Shown here in pieces: positions 18,501 through 19,682 of a stretch of 19,682 nucleotides of DNA. Source of the DNA: Hyphochytrium catenoides (lineage: Eukaryota; Sar; Hyphochytriomycetes; Hyphochytriales; Hyphochytriaceae); the NCBI GenBank assembly GCA_900088475.1, contig FLMG01000600.1, positions 41,012 to 60,693 of the forward strand. Direction: 5' to 3'. The notes beneath the pieces were generated by a model. That model worked only from the letters and a program-made list of their open reading frames with translations, had not been told where the DNA came from and made no database searches. Each line of letters opens with the position of its first letter. Position 1 is the first letter of the stretch. The position numbers and the translations under genes are program-made.

Positions 18501-19682
18501 AACTGAGCCCGCCATACCGCCAGCGCCCGTCATAAATTGCAGAGATCCTGTCGATCCTCTGTAGTTTGTTCCTGTCGAAAGAGCTACGCTACCCGACGAA
18601 TGTTCAGCCTCTTCGTCTCTTAAGTTGGTCATAGGGGAACTCATGAGGAGCACATTCCCACTTCCGTAAGCAGAGCTCCCAGTGGATAGCATTATGTCGC
18701 CTGAAACACCACGAGAAGAACTGCCAGTGGAAAGCTCAATTCTACCGCTGTTCTTCTGGCTGTTTCCTGTCCTAATCGTTGCTCTACCACTATTGCCAGT
18801 GATGGCTTTTCCAGTGACTAGTAGAATTGATCCTCCAGAGTGCCCGTTCCTGCTCCAACCAGCAGTGACGTTCACCGACCCTCCAGCACCTGCTTCGGAG
18901 GCTCCTGCGGAGACCTTGACTAGGCCCCCAGCAAAGTCACGTTTAGAGTACGTCGATCCAGCATTTAGGTCTATTGATCCGCCTGCAGCGTCACCTGACG
19001 TCCCAACCTGCATGTTGATTGAACCTGCCCCTCCATGGTCACTCATTCCGGTTCTTAGGTACAGCGATCCGCTGTAACCAGCTTTTGCGTCGCCCGTTAC
19101 CATGGAAACGAAGCCACCCATGCTTCCTCCGACCCCTGCATTTACCGTGACATTCCCCCCGCCAGTACTCTCACTTGCCCCTGCTTCCAACAGAAGGGAG
19201 CCGCCCGACAAATTTCTTGAGCCCGAAGCTCCAGCCTTCAAACGGATTGATCCTCCACCCAAGCCCACGGCTAGTTCAATAGACCCGCTACTTCCTGAAT
19301 GGGAGTGACCGGTGGCCATAGAGATATGACCCGTTTGTCCGTAACCGCTTTCGTCTGACCGGAGAGAGATGTCTCCGCTGCCAGTGCCATCATCACTGAT
19401 GGATTTGGCTGTGTTCAGCGTGAGAGACCCACTTCTCTGTTTTTCAGAAAAGCCACTGCTAATGGTGACATTCCCCGCTCGACTGCTACCGCTCCGTCCC
19501 CCGATGAGCCTGATGGAACCCCCAGGTAGTGCTGAAGAATCGCCACCCACTATATCCACAGCGCCTCCAGCTTGGTTGGAGCCGTGGATTAGGACTGAGG
19601 GTTTTGTGTTGAAGGAGGAGGTCACTCCCACTCCTGCTGACAGCACCACGGCTCCTGCCTGACCTTGTCTGACGTCTCCTGA
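3..19682 (-). CDS. Internal part of a giant Gly/Ser-rich tandem-repeat protein (open at both ends)
   Basis: This single minus-strand frame covers the whole window: 6,560 codons, no stop, no frameshift, with neither start nor stop inside the window. I read the 5' end of the frame and many other stretches directly and found no TAA, TAG or TGA. The same reading phase gives the same repeat pattern at both window edges. The product is made of about 415 units of some 16 residues. Each has Gly-[Gly/Ser/Asp/Asn], a strand of alternating hydrophobic residues, [Ser/Ala/Thr]-Gly, and a Ser/Gly-rich linker. These are grouped into 27-strand modules. I saw no Cys and few Trp, Tyr or Pro; charged residues sit mostly in linkers. 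No signal peptide, anchor or catalytic domain lies in this part. The pattern is like beta-solenoid or haemagglutinin-type adhesins in general terms, but I cannot assign a family. A structural, extracellular or cell-surface role is inference. No intron is visible. Confidence 0.95.
564..1832 (-). repeat. Module M15 (423 residues, 27 strands)
   Basis: The module opens with GSYSVSVG. Sub-blocks start near 1433 and 1067 (8, 8 and 11 strands). The linker after strand 2, SIGSSPPTSSFENDSAG, is long and includes two Pro and a Phe (near 1700 to 1745). In sub-block 2 a Trp/Pro irregularity (TAAWPATPLGSG) lies near 1165 to 1200, just where strands 14 and 15 lose their closing Gly. Strand 22 closes in His-Thr-Ala and strand 25 in Leu-Ser-Ser (near 675). 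Confidence 0.86.
1833..3125 (-). repeat. Module M14 (431 residues, 27 strands)
   Basis: The module opens with GSVMIIAG. Sub-blocks start near 2735 and 2345 (8, 8 and 11 strands). Linkers after strands 2 and 3 are long (SITSHTPQDTAG; SSQSTHPSSSAGG). Two strands carry Trp in the same form, SIWIGSS (strand 6) and SIWIGSA (strand 14). The usual break at strand 15 is found one strand earlier here. Strand 18 is followed by an acidic linker, SIPTNTLSDESESLGG. Strand 25 closes in Leu-Thr-Ala. Confidence 0.86.
3126..4427 (-). repeat. Module M13 (434 residues, 27 strands)
   Basis: The module opens with GSVEIQAG. Sub-blocks start near 4049 and 3647 (8, 8 and 11 strands). Strand 15 closes in Gln-Thr-Ser with a Pro-bearing linker (TARPGSPTGAG). 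Strand 22 closes in Gly-Thr-Ala with the acidic linker ASELELAG. Unlike most modules, strand 25 keeps its closing Gly (TIALATG), an exception shared only with M8. The linker following strand 25 contains Val-Gly-Ala-Arg. Confidence 0.86.
4428..5687 (-). repeat. Module M12 (420 residues, 27 strands)
   Basis: The module opens with GSISAVVG. Sub-blocks start near 5243 and 4931, counted as 9, 7 and 11 strands. Linkers after strands 2 and 3 are long (ASQVSSQEASGPVAGG; HSSSNLAGSKGG). Strand 6 ends in Gly-Ser-His with linker HSDNSDGKTG, strand 15 in Glu-Ser-Ser and strand 25 in Ser-Thr-Ser with linker SVFAKEGAQTG (near 4515 to 4560). Linkers in sub-block 3 are very short (about 6 residues). Confidence 0.86.
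5688..6947 (-). repeat. Module M11 (420 residues, 27 strands)
   Basis: The module opens with GLMSFAVG. Sub-blocks start near 6551 and 6188 (8, 8 and 11 strands). Sub-block 3 has the least regular stretch: linker SAHPTVNNDRNG, then AYIGLEG and NATFSAG, where the alternating hydrophobic pattern is weak (about 6000 to 6110). The strand count still holds if these are counted as strands 19 and 20. Closing-Gly breaks occur at strand 6 (Ala-Thr-Asn), strand 15 (Ser-Ser-Arg), strand 22 (Ile-Thr-Ser) and strand 25 (Ser-Thr-Ser). Confidence 0.85.
6948..8231 (-). repeat. Module M10 (428 residues, 27 strands)
   Basis: The module opens with GSITLTVG. Sub-blocks start near 7835 and 7466 (8, 8 and 11 strands). 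A long linker after strand 2, SVARAESNSGNGKGG, is near 8115 to 8160. The sub-block 3 opening follows the common form: strand ending Val-Gly, then a strand ending Glu-Ala-Gly-Ser and a charged linker (TKAKERSPGG). Strand 15 closes in Lys-Thr-Ala and strand 25 in Ser-Thr-Ser (near 7059), with linker MVLGPESNSG. Confidence 0.87.
8232..9548 (-). repeat. Module M9 (439 residues, 27 strands)
   Basis: This is the longest module. It opens with GSIWLSTG. Sub-blocks start near 9143 and 8765 (8, 8 and 11 strands). A 16-residue linker with three Arg/Glu charges, SVDGSSSRPVGTREAG, follows strand 2 near 9430 to 9480. Strand 17 ends in Val-His instead of the usual Val-Gly (SVTIKVHDGG). Closing-Gly breaks occur at strand 15 (Tyr-Ser-Ser), strand 22 (Ser-Thr-Ala) and strand 25 (Ser-Thr-Ala). 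Confidence 0.86.
9549..10847 (-). repeat. Module M8 (433 residues, 27 strands)
   Basis: The module opens with GSISVTAG. Sub-blocks start near 10454 and 10067 (8, 8 and 11 strands). Long linkers follow strands 2 and 3 (SVESGSESDAG; HSYSTLNGERQSKGG near 10685 to 10730). Strand 15 closes in Ser-Thr-Ser. The module differs from the rest near its end: the closing-Gly break expected at strand 25 is absent, and strands 22 and 23 lack it instead. This gives a 23-residue Gly-free stretch (9738 to 9806) with Arg-Gln-Gln-Ser-His, the longest such stretch I noticed. Confidence 0.85.
10848..12080 (-). repeat. Module M7 (411 residues, 27 strands)
   Basis: The module opens with GSVSVVVG followed by the acidic linker ESLEETGG. 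Sub-blocks start near 11726 and 11336 (8, 8 and 11 strands). It is the shortest 27-strand module: the first sub-block is only 354 bp because its linkers are short, not because strands are missing. Strand 6 closes in Ala-Thr-Asp with linker VAEGPEGLSG near 11820 to 11843. Closing-Gly breaks also occur at strand 15 (Met-Ser-Asn), strand 22 (Thr-Thr-Ala), strand 25 (Ser-Ser-Ser) and strand 26 (Gly-Thr-Ala). Confidence 0.86.
12081..13373 (-). repeat. Module M6 (431 residues, 27 strands)
   Basis: The module opens with GLISIAAG. Sub-blocks start near 12977 and 12611 (8, 8 and 11 strands). The linker after strand 2 is one of the longest in the window: 17 residues, FLIDSDSTLSNNVNDAG, with four Asn and three Asp. 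Strand 15 closes in Phe-Thr-Ala, strand 22 in Ser-Ser-Ser and strand 25 in Ser-Thr-Ser. After strand 25 an irregular stretch (AIIDSIGAVREATG) replaces the usual linker, near 12190 to 12230. Confidence 0.86.
13374..14687 (-). repeat. Module M5 (438 residues, 27 strands)
   Basis: The module opens with GSIDIKAG, almost the same as M3. Sub-blocks start near 14231 and 13910, counted as 9, 7 and 11 strands like M3. Markers shared with M3 are Ala-Ala-Ala-Ser-Met-Val-Ser after strand 2 (near 14616), a Tyr strand LLYTS (near 14355) and IEAGSMTGKN (near 13825 to 13850). The linker after strand 2 is acidic (SSDEGG). Strand 25, HLWLTSS, has Trp and lacks the closing Gly. Confidence 0.88.
14688..15950 (-). 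repeat. Module M4 (421 residues, 27 strands)
   Basis: The module opens with GSIVISAG. Sub-blocks start near 15548 and 15194 (8, 8 and 11 strands). Strand 19 contains Trp (AGWINLSAG) with the acidic linker SAFVEDGVGG after it, at the position where M2 has its Trp/Glu linker. Strand 25 carries FEASTS at 14799 to 14816, matching M2 at a distance of 2,553 bp. Strand 6 closes in Ile-Ser-Pro and strand 15 in Glu-Thr-Ser. Confidence 0.88.
15951..17237 (-). repeat. Module M3 (429 residues, 27 strands)
   Basis: The module opens with GSIDIKSG, followed by a basic linker (VHHGAARRGAG). Sub-blocks start near 16790 and 16469, counted as 9, 7 and 11 strands; the second boundary may be one strand off. Markers shared with M5 are an Ala-ending strand 2 followed by Ser-Val-Ile-Ser (near 17157), a Tyr-bearing strand VYTY (near 16900) and VEAGSMTAKD (16383 to 16409). 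Strand 15 closes in Ser-Ser-Ser and strand 25 is DITVKSS, so both break the usual closing Gly. Confidence 0.88.
17238..18509 (-). repeat. Module M2 (424 residues, 27 strands)
   Basis: The module opens with GSVFIAGG. Sub-blocks start near 18107 and 17747 (8, 8 and 11 strands). Linkers after strands 1 to 3 are long (NSVGTDADAA, SLSSTLSKQNGG, FTSSSSDSSRGG). A Trp/Glu linker, GMLWEEAEGG, is near 17675. Strand 25 carries the distinctive FEASTS at 17352 to 17369, which recurs in M4 at 14799 to 14816. Strand 15 closes in Ala-Thr-Leu and strand 22 in Gly-Thr-Ala instead of Gly. The module appears to be the first half of a duplicated two-module block (M2-M3 against M4-M5). Confidence 0.88.
18510..19655 (-). 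repeat. Module M1, short variant (382 residues, 25 strands)
   Basis: The first complete module in coding order opens with strand GAVVLSAG. Sub-blocks begin near 19286 and 19025 and hold 8, 6 and 11 strands, so the middle one is two strands short of the usual 8. At the start of the middle sub-block the linker between GSIELAVG and GGSIRLKAG is almost absent. The linker into strand 2 is unusual (VGVTSSFNTKPSV) and strand 2 is not preceded by Gly-Gly. A Trp linker (GWSRNGHSGG) lies near 18855. Strand 25 ends in Ser-Ser and is followed by a strongly acidic linker, LRDEEAEH, near 18600 to 18625. Confidence 0.85.
19656..19682 (-). repeat. Tail of the module preceding M1 (partial)
   Basis: Nine codons remain of the module upstream in coding direction. 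They read as the closing Ser-Gly of its last strand followed by a linker containing Arg-Gln-Gly-Gln. The next strand is the first of M1. The array therefore continues beyond the window at this side. Confidence 0.7.

Noticed and set aside
1-19682. Possible CRISPR array because of the roughly 48-bp rhythm
   Set aside because: The repeats are degenerate at DNA level, vary in length in multiples of three and encode protein throughout. There are no identical repeats or unique spacers.
1-19682. High density of GATCC/GGATC words, as if regulatory or methylation sites
   Set aside because: They arise from Gly-Ser and related codon pairs (GGA-TCN) on the coding strand, and their spacing follows the protein repeat.
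1-19682. Recent expansion or assembly artefact
   Set aside because: Modules differ throughout at nucleotide level and keep the frame over 19.7 kb; collapsed or misjoined repeats would show near-identical copies or frame breaks.
1-19682. tRNA, rRNA, insertion sequences, promoters, terminators, introns
   Set aside because: I found no supported example. The coding frame is continuous, and no part departs from the repeat pattern long enough to hold one.
1-19682. A multi-gene defence or biosynthetic system
   Set aside because: Only one gene is present and it has no enzymatic or nuclease motif in this part; the interest lies in the architecture of the giant protein.

Overview
The whole window lies inside one very large open reading frame on the minus strand. 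The frame has its codons at plus-strand positions 3k to 3k+2 and enters and leaves the window without a start or a stop. It spans 6,560 codons (positions 3 to 19682) with no frameshift. It encodes a Gly/Ser-dominated repeat protein. There are no other credible genes, RNA genes, mobile elements, intergenic gaps, promoters or terminators.

The protein is ordered at several levels. The basic unit is about 16 residues: Gly-[Gly/Ser/Asp/Asn], a short strand of alternating hydrophobic residues (pattern x-[IVL]-x-[ILV]), then [Ser/Ala/Thr]-Gly and a Ser/Gly-rich linker. Counting these strands by eye shows a second level, a 27-strand module of about 424 residues (mean 1,273 bp). Fifteen complete modules (M1 to M15, in coding order from high to low coordinates) plus a partial one fill the window. 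Fourteen of the fifteen have exactly 27 strands by my count; M1 has 25. Within a module there are three sub-blocks of about 8, 8 and 11 strands. Fixed strand positions have their own signatures: long, more charged linkers follow strands 1 to 3, and the strand-closing Gly is replaced by Ser, Ala or another residue at strands 15 and 25. Two consecutive two-module blocks (M2-M3 and M4-M5) share extra markers about 2.55 kb apart, which points to expansion by duplication of module pairs.

The DNA of the modules is strongly diverged and codon choice is scrambled, while the strand pattern and count are kept. This looks like an old repeat array held by selection on the protein, not recent slippage. 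The composition (no Cys seen, few aromatic residues, regular short strands) suggests an elongated, secreted or surface beta-solenoid or adhesin-like fibre; that is inference. The source organism cannot be fixed from the sequence. A protist or alga with a giant, intron-free exon, or a bacterium with a giant surface protein, would both fit.
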